The translations under genes and the position numbers were made by a program. Under the pieces are notes generated by a model. It saw only the letters and a program-made list of their open reading frames with translations. It was not told where the DNA came from and did not search any database. From Leptospira perolatii (lineage in GTDB: Bacteria > Spirochaetota > Leptospiria > Leptospirales > Leptospiraceae), in assembly GCF_002811875.1 (NCBI RefSeq), contig NZ_NPDZ01000005.1:124001-188000 (forward strand): a DNA stretch of 64,000 nt. Reading direction: 5' to 3'. Of this stretch, positions 34,880 through 43,189 are shown piece after piece; the first letter of the stretch is position 1; each line of letters starts with the position of its first letter.

Positions 34880-35602
34880 ATGGAAAAGTTTCGATTCGGT
34901 GTGATTGCCGCCCTGGTCCTAATGGGTCTGGTAATTGTATATGCACTTTTAAAAAGCTGGTTGGTGTATGATCAAGGGATCGAAGTTTCTAAATCTGCAT
35001 CCAAAAAAGTAGAAACCACTTATGTGGAACCGGATGATGATTTGTTGGAACATTCCTCAGTCGCTTGGGGAAAATATCTGTACTATCCGCTAAATCTAAA
35101 CCGAGATCGCGAAAATTTCGGTGCCAGAAAGGTTTTGAACCACGCACAGAATTTGATCATTGTAAATTTGAGCACCGGCAGAATACGGACAGTATTCTCC
35201 AAAAGCGTCTACATTTGGGATTACTTTTACGGAGAGTCTTCCTCTCAAGAAATTTTGGATGAATCCGCTTCAGAATCGCATCCGGATGTTTTTCCTGGAT
35301 TAAGGACCGGAAAACAGTTCATTATCATAGGAATGCCAGAGGATACGAATAAGGATGGATTCTTGAATCAAAAAGATTCTAAGAAAGTATTTGTATATGA
35401 TCCAAGCACAGAAAATCTAGAACAGATTTTACCTAAGAAATTCTATTTGGAAAAAATCATGCCCGATTCACCTCAGGACCGTTTGGTGATGATCGTAAGA
35501 AGGGAAGAAGAACCTGAGGGTTCAAAGAAGAAACCCTTCTTACCCACAGTATTCATTTATGATACTGCGAATAGGAAGGGCAAGATGGTTCAACGACTCT
35601 AA
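34880..35602 (+). CDS. Membrane-anchored protein with EF-hand-like loop
   Basis: A 240-residue protein with one N-terminal TM helix (about 7-27) and a predicted periplasmic domain. The domain has repeated beta-type segments that read like a truncated propeller or beta-sandwich (NLIIVNLSTGRIRTVFS, KVFVYDPSTENLEQIL, TVFIYDTANRKGKMV). Near residue 153 it contains DTNKDGFLNQKD, which fits a D-x-N-x-D-G-x-x-x-x-x-D calcium-binding loop. No named family is recognised. The stop codon is inside the terminator stem at 35598-35617. Confidence 0.68.
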   Translation: MEKFRFGVIAALVLMGLVIVYALLKSWLVYDQGIEVSKSASKKVETTYVEPDDDLLEHSSVAWGKYLYYPLNLNRDRENFGARKVLNHAQNLIIVNLSTGRIRTVFSKSVYIWDYFYGESSSQEILDESASESHPDVFPGLRTGKQFIIIGMPEDTNKDGFLNQKDSKKVFVYDPSTENLEQILPKKFYLEKIMPDSPQDRLVMIVRREEEPEGSKKKPFLPTVFIYDTANRKGKMVQRL

Positions 35603-35624
35603 CTAAGATCAGTTAGATTTTTTT
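35598..35624 (+). terminator. Intrinsic terminator overlapping a stop codon
   Basis: TCTAACT (35598-35604) pairs with AGTTAGA (35611-35617) around AAGATC, followed by seven Ts. The TAA stop of the upstream gene (35600-35602) is part of the stem. It separates that gene from the convergent trxB. Confidence 0.8.
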
Positions 35625-36571
35625 CATCCCTCTCTTGATTCTAACCACCTCTCCGCTTCGAGGGCGGCCATGCAGCCGGAGCCCGCGGCGGTAACTGCTT
35701 GGCGATAAATTCTATCCTGCACATCGCCTGCCGCGTATACTCCTTCTATATTTGTTCGAGTCGTTCCTGGAACTGTCTTAATATAACCTGTTTCGTCTAA
35801 CTCTAGTTGTCCTACAAAAATATCTGTATTCGGTTTGTGTCCGATCGCATAGAACAACCCACCGACCGCGAGTTCTTTTTGGGAGTCGTTGTTTATGTTC
35901 TTAATCATTAAAGAGCTGAGTTGGTTTCCATTTCCTTTTGCCTCTTCTACAACAGTATTCCAAAGGATTTCAATTTTTGGATGAGTCTCTGCTCTGTTTG
36001 CCATGATCTTAGACGCTCTGAGTTGATCCCTTCTATGAATGAGATATACTTTTGTGGCAAATTTCGTTAAATGGGAAGCTTCCTCTACTGCGGAGTCTCC
36101 GCCTCCGATCACTGCGAGATCTTTGTTTCTATAAATTGGAAGAGCACCATCGCAAACCGCACAGGCAGAAATTCCCTTTTGCCAATACTGGTCTTCCCCG
36201 ATCACATTCATCCTCTTTGCAGTGGCGCCGGTTGCAATAATGACCGCATCTGCTTCAATGATTTCGTCATCGGACCAGAGACGGAAAGGCCTTTTCGAAA
36301 AATCAACTTTCGTAATCGTTTGCGTATGGATGGTAGTTCCGTACTTGATGGATTGGGCTCGGAATAATTCCGTAAGCTTGGTACCGTCGATTCCCTCTGG
36401 AAAACCGGGAAAATTCTCTACATCGGTAGTTGTGGTCAGCTGACCTCCTGCCGCGATTCCACCTGCCATAAAACCTTCGTACATAACCGGTTTTAAATTT
36501 GCCCGGGCAGCATAAATTGCCGCGGTATGACCTGCGGGTCCGGAACCTATGATAACTAACTTGTGAGACAT
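35624..36571 (-). CDS. trxB: Thioredoxin-disulfide reductase
   Basis: A 315-residue flavoprotein that reduces thioredoxin with NADPH. The FAD site is [19 protein letters not shown] (residues 5-23). The redox pair is C137-A-V-C140 in SACAVCDGA, and the NADPH site is [12 protein letters not shown]. The C-terminal FAD motif is [23 protein letters not shown]. It has the low-molecular-weight TrxB length and order. A PerR/Fur-like palindrome lies 19 bases before the start, suggesting peroxide or metal control. Confidence 0.96.
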   Translation of the reverse strand: MSHKLVIIGSGPAGHTAAIYAARANLKPVMYEGFMAGGIAAGGQLTTTTDVENFPGFPEGIDGTKLTELFRAQSIKYGTTIHTQTITKVDFSKRPFRLWSDDEIIEADAVIIATGATAKRMNVIGEDQYWQKGISACAVCDGALPIYRNKDLAVIGGGDSAVEEASHLTKFATKVYLIHRRDQLRASKIMANRAETHPKIEILWNTVVEEAKGNGNQLSSLMIKNINNDSQKELAVGGLFYAIGHKPNTDIFVGQLELDETGYIKTVPGTTRTNIEGVYAAGDVQDRIYRQAVTAAGSGCMAALEAERWLESREG

Positions 36572-36589
36572 GAAATACCCTCGAATGAC

Positions 36590-36606
36590 TTTAGAACGAT
36601 TCTAAA
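36590..36606 (-). promoter_or_regulatory. PerR/Fur-like operator upstream of trxB
   Basis: A perfect 7-3-7 palindrome TTTAGAA-CGA-TTCTAAA. Read as 7-1-7 it is TTAGAAC-G-ATTCTAA, close to the PerR box TTATAAT-N-ATTATAA. It lies 19 bases upstream of the trxB ATG, where bound repressor would block transcription start. It is also within the divergent region shared with the gene at 36716. Confidence 0.6.
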
Positions 36607-36715
36607 CCTAATCCTTTTTTAGACGATCTATTTGTAAAGAAGATCTTTGAAAGAAACCCAAAGAAAGGAAAAGTAGATTTCAATTTTCGCGATTTGGAAT
36701 TTCAATCGATTTGTC

Positions 36716-38044
36716 TTGCCACTGAAGACAGGCGCAGAAAGCTTTCCTTTATCCATGAATCTTGCCAAAAAGGCCGGCTGGGCGATCCTATTTGGGTGTA
36801 TTACTTTTTTAGGAACAGAGCTTGGGCTTAGATTTCTTCGGTCTCCTTCCTTACAATATTATAGAGATTTAAAAGTTCTTCATACCTATCATCCCGATTA
36901 CTATGTCGCTCTAGAACCGAACCAGTCGATTTTTGTGCGCCACTTTGCTGGAAAATGGGAAGGTCATTTTTCCACGAATTCCCTTGGGCTCAGAGGAAGC
37001 TCGGAGCCGATCCCAAACAAACCCAAGCTACTTTGTCTAGGAGATAGTTTGGTAATGGGATTCGGAGTTTCCGATGAGGATACATTTTGTAGTCTGCTAG
37101 ATGGAATCGAGCTGAAGGGCGGCGCTAGGCAGGCGCTCAACTTAGGTGTAGATGCGTACGGATCTCTAGGCTCTTTTCGCAGAATGAAGGAAATGGTGAA
37201 TCGACTAGATTCCGTAAAGGAAGTGTTGTTTATCATTTCGCCAAATGATTTCACCATGCCTAAAGCACTGGCCGACCAAGGAATACTTCCAGATGATGAA
37301 ATCGATTTGATTCGAGAAAGGGATCCTAGTTATAAAAGAAACTTTCGAATTCAGTTTGAGCTAACTAGTTGGTCTTACGCATTGCAAGCTCTGAAACTCG
37401 CGTGGGAACAACTTCGAATTTCTGCGTCGGTTACAAAGATCGGCATCGAAAAAGAAATTCGTTCTGCCGGACTCTCCTCTGTCTCCACACCGGAAGAAAC
37501 TTTCGGAAAATATTTGCTTCAGTCATTTTACAGACCTCCCAAACGTAAAGATTGCTCTCTGAAAGAACTTTCGGATACGGGGAAAGTTGGAATTCCTACA
37601 ATTACGCAAACTTGCCCAGAACCAGTTCCAGCTGGAATCGTATGTGCGAAATCGGCTTCGGATCCTAGTTCCCTAGCTTCCTTACCGGAGCTGACTCAGA
37701 AAAGTTATGAATCCATGATATTGTTCTCAAAAGAAAAAGGGTTCAGACTAATTCCGGTGATTGTGCCGATGCAGATCGAAGAAATTTTTTGCTACCAGAA
37801 CGGTGGGTTTCACGAGTTAGAAAATTATGCGATTCGAGCGAGTACCTTTTTTGAAAAGAGGGGAGTGAGAGTGATGCAATTGAAAAAAGACACACTCTCT
37901 ATGTGCGGAATCGACCCGGAAGGAAAGCCGAAGAAAATTCTGGATCACTACATACCTGAAGATGGTCATTTTACTAAAATAGGAAATCGTTGGGCTGCCG
38001 ATGCGATCGCAAAACACTTAAAGGAGAGTGGGTTTGCTCTTTAA
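36716..38044 (+). CDS. SGNH/GDSL-type membrane-anchored hydrolase-like protein
   Basis: A 442-residue protein with an N-terminal anchor (about residues 17-37) and an extracytoplasmic SGNH domain. LLCLGDSLVMGFGVSDEDTF (near residue 105) is block I with the nucleophile Ser, NLGVDAYGSLG follows, and DGHFTKIGNRWAADAI near the C-terminus supplies the Asp-x-His of block V. Such proteins act as acyltransferases or esterases for surface polysaccharide. The TTG start is uncertain, and the ATG at 36755 gives a compact signal anchor. It overlaps the MBOAT gene by 17 bases, so they form one unit. Confidence 0.78.
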   Translation: MPLKTGAESFPLSMNLAKKAGWAILFGCITFLGTELGLRFLRSPSLQYYRDLKVLHTYHPDYYVALEPNQSIFVRHFAGKWEGHFSTNSLGLRGSSEPIPNKPKLLCLGDSLVMGFGVSDEDTFCSLLDGIELKGGARQALNLGVDAYGSLGSFRRMKEMVNRLDSVKEVLFIISPNDFTMPKALADQGILPDDEIDLIRERDPSYKRNFRIQFELTSWSYALQALKLAWEQLRISASVTKIGIEKEIRSAGLSSVSTPEETFGKYLLQSFYRPPKRKDCSLKELSDTGKVGIPTITQTCPEPVPAGIVCAKSASDPSSLASLPELTQKSYESMILFSKEKGFRLIPVIVPMQIEEIFCYQNGGFHELENYAIRASTFFEKRGVRVMQLKKDTLSMCGIDPEGKPKKILDHYIPEDGHFTKIGNRWAADAIAKHLKESGFAL

Positions 38045-39464
38045 TTCGGTACAGTATCTTATTTTCGCTCCATTCGTAGTTCTCGTTTATTTTATTATAC
38101 CGGCGAGATTCCAAAGAGCTTGGTTACTCGTGACTAGCCTGTACTTTTATGCTGTGTTCCGGGTGCCCTTTGCGGCTCTGCTCGTGTATTCGATCGTGAT
38201 CACTCACTATTCGGTAGTGTTCATGGAAAGATCCCCTAACAAATCGATCAAATTACTTTTTCTGAATATTGCAATCTGGGGAAATTTGCTCTTACTTTAT
38301 TTTTTCAAATACCTGGATTTTTCATTCATAGTCTGGAACACTTTCTGGGGATTGAAAGAATGCGATCCTTGGTTTGCCTATCCCGCGGGAGTTCTGCTAC
38401 CGATGGGGATCTCCTTCTTTACTCTTCAGGCGATCTCTTATGCAGTAGATGTATATCGCGGGAATGTCTCCCAAGCAAAGAGTCTATTTCAGTTCGGATT
38501 GTTTTTGAGTTTTTTCCCTCAGCTGGTTGCTGGCCCAATCATACGGGCCCAAGATATGCTGCATCAGTTTTTAGAAACCTACTCTTTTCATAAGGAAAAT
38601 CTACTTCCTGGGATGCGCCAGTTAGCTTGGGGTTTATTCAAAAAAACTTTTGTAGCGGATCCGGTCTCCATTTTGGTGGACCAAATCTTCGGTGCTCCGC
38701 TGACGTACGGATGGTTTTCTATTCTGGTTGCCGGGATTCTATTTCCTCTTCAGGTATACTGCGATTTTTCGGGATATTCTGATATCGCGATCGGAACCGG
38801 AAGAATCATGGGTTTTCACATTCCGATCAACTTCAAAGAGCCCTTCTTGTCCAGGACTGTTACCGAGTTCTGGAGACGCTGGCATATTTCGTTTTCTTCC
38901 TGGCTTAGAGACTACATCTACGTTTCGTTAGGTGGTAACAGGGTCAGTATCCCCAGGGCGTATTTTAACGTATTTATTACCACTTTCGTAAGTGGGATTT
39001 GGCACGGGGCGGATTGGAACTTTATCGTATGGGGCGCAATTCACGCTACTGTGATGGTGATGGAACGATTTGTATTCTCTTTCGAAAGAATTAAATCTAT
39101 CTGGGAAAAAGTTCCTGATTTTCCGAAGGTTTTGTATCCGTATTTAATTTTTGCGATATCTATGTATTTCTTCCGAGCAAAGCCGGTCTCCGGTGTAGGC
39201 TCCGGGCTAGAAGTAGTGAATACTTTATTCCTTCGAATGTTTACAGGAGCGGAAGGTGCTCAGATTTCTGTTTCCATTCCGGTCATTGCGGCAATCTGCA
39301 TTCTAATTTTTGGCGACTATGCAAATGATCGAAAAATTCCACTTTTAGAAAAGTTGGAAGGTCATCCACTCTGGGTGTACGGAGTTTCCGGAATTCTGAT
39401 ATCGATCTGCTTTATTCTTTATAGCGTGACCGTCAGCCAGCCCTTTCTCTACTTTCAGTTTTGA
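38028..39464 (+). CDS. MBOAT-family O-acyltransferase (AlgI-like)
   Basis: A 478-residue integral membrane protein with about eleven helices, started at GTG behind an AAGGAG site inside the end of the previous gene. Family landmarks are LPMGISFFTLQAISYAVDVYRG, FFPQLVAGPIIRAQD, LQVYCDFSGYSDIAIG, EFWRRWHISFSSWLRDYIYVSLGGNR and the catalytic-His segment GIWHGADWNFIVWGAIHA. AlgI-like MBOAT proteins move acetyl groups across the inner membrane for O-acetylation of alginate, peptidoglycan or teichoic acids. The flanking SGNH proteins are the expected partners. The polysaccharide target here is unknown. Confidence 0.93.
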   Translation: MGLLFNSVQYLIFAPFVVLVYFIIPARFQRAWLLVTSLYFYAVFRVPFAALLVYSIVITHYSVVFMERSPNKSIKLLFLNIAIWGNLLLLYFFKYLDFSFIVWNTFWGLKECDPWFAYPAGVLLPMGISFFTLQAISYAVDVYRGNVSQAKSLFQFGLFLSFFPQLVAGPIIRAQDMLHQFLETYSFHKENLLPGMRQLAWGLFKKTFVADPVSILVDQIFGAPLTYGWFSILVAGILFPLQVYCDFSGYSDIAIGTGRIMGFHIPINFKEPFLSRTVTEFWRRWHISFSSWLRDYIYVSLGGNRVSIPRAYFNVFITTFVSGIWHGADWNFIVWGAIHATVMVMERFVFSFERIKSIWEKVPDFPKVLYPYLIFAISMYFFRAKPVSGVGSGLEVVNTLFLRMFTGAEGAQISVSIPVIAAICILIFGDYANDRKIPLLEKLEGHPLWVYGVSGILISICFILYSVTVSQPFLYFQF

Positions 39465-40546
39465 GAATCTAAACGAATTCGCATATCCTCGTAGATTAAA
39501 TACGCGATCGTACTATACATAAATGGATTCGGATGTCCGTCCAAAGGGATAAAAATTGCAGGATGGCCCTTAGACCAAAGTTTGCGAAATGCAGGCTGTA
39601 GGTCTAAGGTGCGGATCGAATTCTCTTTTGCAATAGATCGCACCTTGACTAAGAGAGGAGCTTCGAAAACAGGCTCGTAAGATGCGTTTGGCTCTGGTAA
39701 AAGAACAATTGTAAAAGGTATCTTTTCTTTTTTTACAAATTCGAAGAGTTTTCGGAGAGCCAAAAAATGAGGATGAGTATCTGGCAACCTATCGCCTCGA
39801 TCATCTCCTTCTTGGTTACTATTTTGGCTAGGAAGTATCCTGTTTTCCTCGTTGCTAAGTTTCCATTTTTCAGAAAGGATTCTGAACCCGTTGAAAACGG
39901 AACTGTACCTAGACAAATAGAAACTGGATTTAACTAAAATCCTGTAACGAACGGAGGAAATAAGTTTTTCCTCTCGAATTGCATCTGGCAAGTCCGAGAT
40001 ATGATAGATCCAATAAATTTCTCTAGGTTTATCAGGTGCTTTCCACTTTGCCTGAAGCTGATGCAAAAGCCCTTCGGCTCCTCTTGCATCTACTCCAAGA
40101 TTCATTGCAAAGACGTCTTTTTTTTCTTTTCGGAAGATAAGATTGAGCTGCCAAGGAAGAGTTTCTTCGTCCGAGACAAGATATCCCATGGCGACTGAGT
40201 CACCGGTGACCCAAATTTCAGACTGATATGCATCTCCCCGAGAAGTAATTGGATTCGCAGAAATTCTTTCACCCTTTTCGTTGGTCGTAATCTTATAAGT
40301 GACTTTCTTTTGAGGGTGGGTCATGGTAAGGGAGCGGTTCGGACAAAGAATAATCCAGGAAGAAGGGTCCACACAATGAATCTCTTTATCCGACAATCGA
40401 AACCGTATCGATTCAAAGTAGCTCAATCTAAGAATACTTTCTGCTATTAAAAAAAATAGAATAGTGCCGAGAACCATTCGAATTAGTAATTTAGAAAAAT
40501 TTAAACTATTAGATGCGGTTTTCCAGTTTCTCCAAAAAAAATTCAT
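39455..40546 (-). CDS. SGNH-type membrane-anchored protein
   Basis: A 363-residue protein with an N-terminal TM helix (about residues 20-40) and an extracytoplasmic domain. It has SEIWVTGDSVAMGYLVSDEE (block I, G-D-S), FAMNLGVDARGAEG and IFIPLDGHPNPFMYSTIA (block V, D-x-H). It resembles the gene at 36716 and is convergent with the MBOAT gene, overlapping it by ten bases. The ATG at 40544-40546 is chosen because it overlaps the upstream TPR gene stop as ATGA; a GTG at 40570 is less likely. The likely role is in O-acylation of an envelope glycan. Confidence 0.72.
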   Translation of the reverse strand: MNFFWRNWKTASNSLNFSKLLIRMVLGTILFFLIAESILRLSYFESIRFRLSDKEIHCVDPSSWIILCPNRSLTMTHPQKKVTYKITTNEKGERISANPITSRGDAYQSEIWVTGDSVAMGYLVSDEETLPWQLNLIFRKEKKDVFAMNLGVDARGAEGLLHQLQAKWKAPDKPREIYWIYHISDLPDAIREEKLISSVRYRILVKSSFYLSRYSSVFNGFRILSEKWKLSNEENRILPSQNSNQEGDDRGDRLPDTHPHFLALRKLFEFVKKEKIPFTIVLLPEPNASYEPVFEAPLLVKVRSIAKENSIRTLDLQPAFRKLWSKGHPAIFIPLDGHPNPFMYSTIAYLIYEDMRIRLDSQN

Positions 40547-41073
40547 TTCGAAGTGTCCAATCCGGAACACTTTTCGAACATTCTTCTCGAGGAAGCGTTC
40601 GCGTACGGGATTCTGTTTTCCTCAAATCTCTTTTTTTCGGCGGAATTTTTCTTTCGATCGGCAAGGCAGTCTTTTAGAAATTTGGCGAGAGTGTATCTTT
40701 CTGTGTCCCAGCTATCTGAAAATAGTTTTAAGATGCGAGTTGTGTTCGTTTTCGAGTCTTGAGAAATATAGATTTCTAAAAGGTAGAGTAAAATATCCGG
40801 ATCCTTGGGATCTTTTTTTAAAGCCCTCTCCAAATAAAAAGAGGAAGAGCCCGGGGCCTGGCCACTTTCGGCCAATAGAATTCCTAAATTTCGATTTGCG
40901 GATTGGTTTTCCGGATTCGCTCGCAATGCCTTGTCATAAAAGTACAAAGCTTCTGCAGTATTGCCTTGGGAATATTTTTCCCTCGCTAGATTTGCCCACT
41001 CTTGTGAGGAATCGCAGGAAGAAAGAAAATACGACATAAAAAGGCAAAAAATGGGTCGGAACTTCTGTCTCAT
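40543..41073 (-). CDS. TPR-containing lipoprotein
   Basis: A 176-residue predicted lipoprotein with signal peptide IFCLFMSYFLSSC and a lipobox cysteine near residue 20. Two to three TPR-like motifs follow (LAREKYSQGNTAEALYFYDKALRANPEN, ANRNLGILLAESGQAPGSSSFYLERALKKDPKD, DILLYLLEIYI). It is translationally coupled to the SGNH gene downstream through an ATGA overlap, so it may assemble that enzyme at the membrane. No specific family is assigned. Confidence 0.75.
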   Translation of the reverse strand: MRQKFRPIFCLFMSYFLSSCDSSQEWANLAREKYSQGNTAEALYFYDKALRANPENQSANRNLGILLAESGQAPGSSSFYLERALKKDPKDPDILLYLLEIYISQDSKTNTTRILKLFSDSWDTERYTLAKFLKDCLADRKKNSAEKKRFEENRIPYANASSRRMFEKCSGLDTSK

Positions 41074-41204
41074 TTCCTTAGGTTTTTTTCCGTCGCATTG
41101 CTAGAAAATCGGAAGTACCTGCTTGATTCCTTCCGTCCAATCTGTACAATTTTCGGAGCTTGATAATCCGCAATCCTAAAAAAGTTTCAGTCTAGCGGGA
41201 GAAT

Positions 41205-42149
41205 TTGTCCGAAGGATTTAGTACTGTAATACTCACAAGCGGGACTAAGAAAGTGACATCTTCTCACAAGAATCTACTTCAGAATTTCCAAGAATACCTC
41301 TCAGTTGAGAAAGGCCTTAGCGACAATTCGATCTATTCATACGGGTACGATCTGAACAAGTTCAAGAATTTCTTGGAAAAAGAACATCTTGATTTCTTAG
41401 AAGTGCAAGCCAACGATATAGTCCGCTTTTTGAACGAAGAGCGGAACCGAAAAATTTCCGCCAAGACGATCGCCAGAGAAGTCGTGGCGATTCGGCAGTT
41501 TTATAAGTTTCTAAAAGATGAAAAGAAGCTAGACACAAATCCTACGGAAAAAATCGAAACCCCGGAAGTGATGAGATCCATTCCGGATTATTTGACTCAA
41601 GAAGAGATCGAAGAACTATTCAGCGCTATCAAAGAAGATCATCTCTACGAACTTAGAGACAAATGCATCTTCGAATTATTATACTCCTCAGGTTTGAGGA
41701 TCTCCGAAGCTTGCAATCTTAGACTGACAGACGTAGATATGCAGGGAATGACTTTGACCGTGGAAGGTAAGGGCGGAAGACAAAGACTCGTTCCGTTCGG
41801 TGAAAAGTCGTTGGATATTTTGAACCGCTATCTGAAGCAGAGCCGTCCTTATATATTGAAGAACCGCAACTGCGAGTATCTATTCGTTTCCAAAAAAGGT
41901 TCGTTTATCAATCGCAAATCGGTTTGGAGATTACTGAACCATTATATTAAAAGAACCGGAATTAAGAAAAAGGTCACTCCTCATACTCTAAGACATTCCT
42001 TCGCGACCCACCTGCTGGAAAATCATGCAGATCTCAAGTCGGTTCAGGAATTGTTGGGCCATATCGATATATCTACCACTCAGATTTATACTCATATGGC
42101 TAATAAGACCTTGAAGGAAGTGCACAAGAAATTCCATCCACGTGGGTAA
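41205..42149 (+). CDS. Xer-type tyrosine recombinase
   Basis: A 314-residue site-specific recombinase with an N-terminal SAM-like core-binding domain (NFQEYLSVEKGLSDNSIYSYGYDLNKF, about 28-115) and a C-terminal catalytic domain. Catalytic residues are R165 (SSGLRISEAC), H260 and R263 (HTLRHSF), H286 (LGHIDIS) and nucleophile Y295 (TQIYTHM). Length and lack of cargo genes fit a chromosomal XerC/XerD that resolves chromosome dimers, not a phage integrase. The TTG start is preceded by GGGAG. A GTG at 41253 would give 298 residues, the usual XerD size. No dif site is recognised here. Confidence 0.92.
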   Translation: MSEGFSTVILTSGTKKVTSSHKNLLQNFQEYLSVEKGLSDNSIYSYGYDLNKFKNFLEKEHLDFLEVQANDIVRFLNEERNRKISAKTIAREVVAIRQFYKFLKDEKKLDTNPTEKIETPEVMRSIPDYLTQEEIEELFSAIKEDHLYELRDKCIFELLYSSGLRISEACNLRLTDVDMQGMTLTVEGKGGRQRLVPFGEKSLDILNRYLKQSRPYILKNRNCEYLFVSKKGSFINRKSVWRLLNHYIKRTGIKKKVTPHTLRHSFATHLLENHADLKSVQELLGHIDISTTQIYTHMANKTLKEVHKKFHPRG

Positions 42150-42187
42150 GAATTTTCGCCACTCTTTCCTTTTGTAGGATCTAGCTC

Positions 42188-42613
42188 TTGGCCAGCCAGA
42201 AGGAACAAAACTACGCGAATCAATTTAGGATGCAAATTCCTTCCAATCCTAGATACGTATCTGTAGCTAGGAACTTCGTGTACAATTTAGCTAGACAGTG
42301 TAATTTTTCTTTGCACGATTCTGCCGATCTAAAGCTCGCAGTAGGCGAGTGTTTGTTAAACGTCATAAAGCACGCATATTTGGGAAAAACCAATTATCCG
42401 ATCTTCCTAGAAATTACCGCCTTAGACGACCGAATGGAAATTCGGATCAGAGATTTTGGAGTGCAAAAAAATCTTTCTACAATCCAGAGCTATGATCCGG
42501 GAGACTACAGAGAAGAAGGGATAGGTCTATTTTTGATCAGAAGGCTGACTGACCACTTTTACATCGATCAGTCCGGAAGAGGAAATAAACTTATCCTTAC
42601 GAAAAAGAAGTAA
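42188..42613 (+). CDS. RsbW-like ATP-binding protein (HATPase_c anti-sigma/kinase type)
   Basis: A 141-residue GHKL ATPase starting at TTG. It has the N box in AVGECLLNVIKHAYLG, the G1-like segment IRIRDFG and the G2-type EEGIGLFLIRRLTD. This compact layout is that of serine-protein kinases of the RsbW/SpoIIAB group, which act with STAS antagonists in partner-switching. A STAS protein is encoded at 54790, but the two genes are far apart. The gene follows the xer gene by 38 bases. Confidence 0.85.
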   Translation: MASQKEQNYANQFRMQIPSNPRYVSVARNFVYNLARQCNFSLHDSADLKLAVGECLLNVIKHAYLGKTNYPIFLEITALDDRMEIRIRDFGVQKNLSTIQSYDPGDYREEGIGLFLIRRLTDHFYIDQSGRGNKLILTKKK

Positions 42614-42761
42614 GTCGTAGAACTTTCTTTTCGGAGCTTTTGCCGATTCAGAGCTTGAAATTAGGAAGTTTAGCGGATCGAACTTCTGATTTTTATTTCT
42701 TACGCGCTATAATTCTCTTGCGATCTGAGTCGGATCCTCTAAAAAGAATCCGTTTTAGTTT

Positions 42762-43175
42762 ATGAAATTGTATCCACACGCTTTTTGGCTCATGGTGCTT
42801 TTGATCGGGAGCGGGGTGCACTGTCGGAAAGGTCCATCTCTTTCTAAAGAAGAGGTCAAAAATCTGAGCGCATCCTATATTCGAGAACTATGTAAAAAGA
42901 ATTTGGAATGTTCGGCGGCGTATTTGGAATCCCTGTCTACTAGGGAGCAGGATACTGCCCGTGCCGAGATGCGATCTTTAGAGCAATGCATGGAAGAGCA
43001 GAAAGACCAATCGATCTTACCGGACGAGTACGAGAAGGTAACAGACGAGCAAATCGCAATGGTAAAAAAGTGCATGGATGAATTGCTAAAAACTCCATGT
43101 GAACAATTGGAGGATTCGGAGGGAAGTCCTTCTTGCCGACAACTTTTTCAAACTACGGAAGCAGTGCCGGAATAG
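42762..43175 (+). CDS. Hypothetical cysteine-containing lipoprotein
   Basis: A 137-residue predicted lipoprotein. The signal peptide MKLYPHAFWLMVLLIGSGVHC places the lipobox cysteine at 21. The mature part is helical and has seven further cysteines (ELCKKNLEC, QCMEEQ, KKCMDELLKTPC, PSCRQL) in paired spacing that recalls disulfide-linked helical hairpins. I see no known family. It is convergent with the FapA-like gene. Confidence 0.68.
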   Translation: MKLYPHAFWLMVLLIGSGVHCRKGPSLSKEEVKNLSASYIRELCKKNLECSAAYLESLSTREQDTARAEMRSLEQCMEEQKDQSILPDEYEKVTDEQIAMVKKCMDELLKTPCEQLEDSEGSPSCRQLFQTTEAVPE

Positions 43176-43189
43176 ATCAGATCGATTCT

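Noticed and set aside
41205..42149. Tyrosine recombinase considered as a phage or island integrase
   Set aside because: Its length and motifs are those of housekeeping XerC/XerD, and no tRNA, att repeat, excisionase or cargo genes are next to it.
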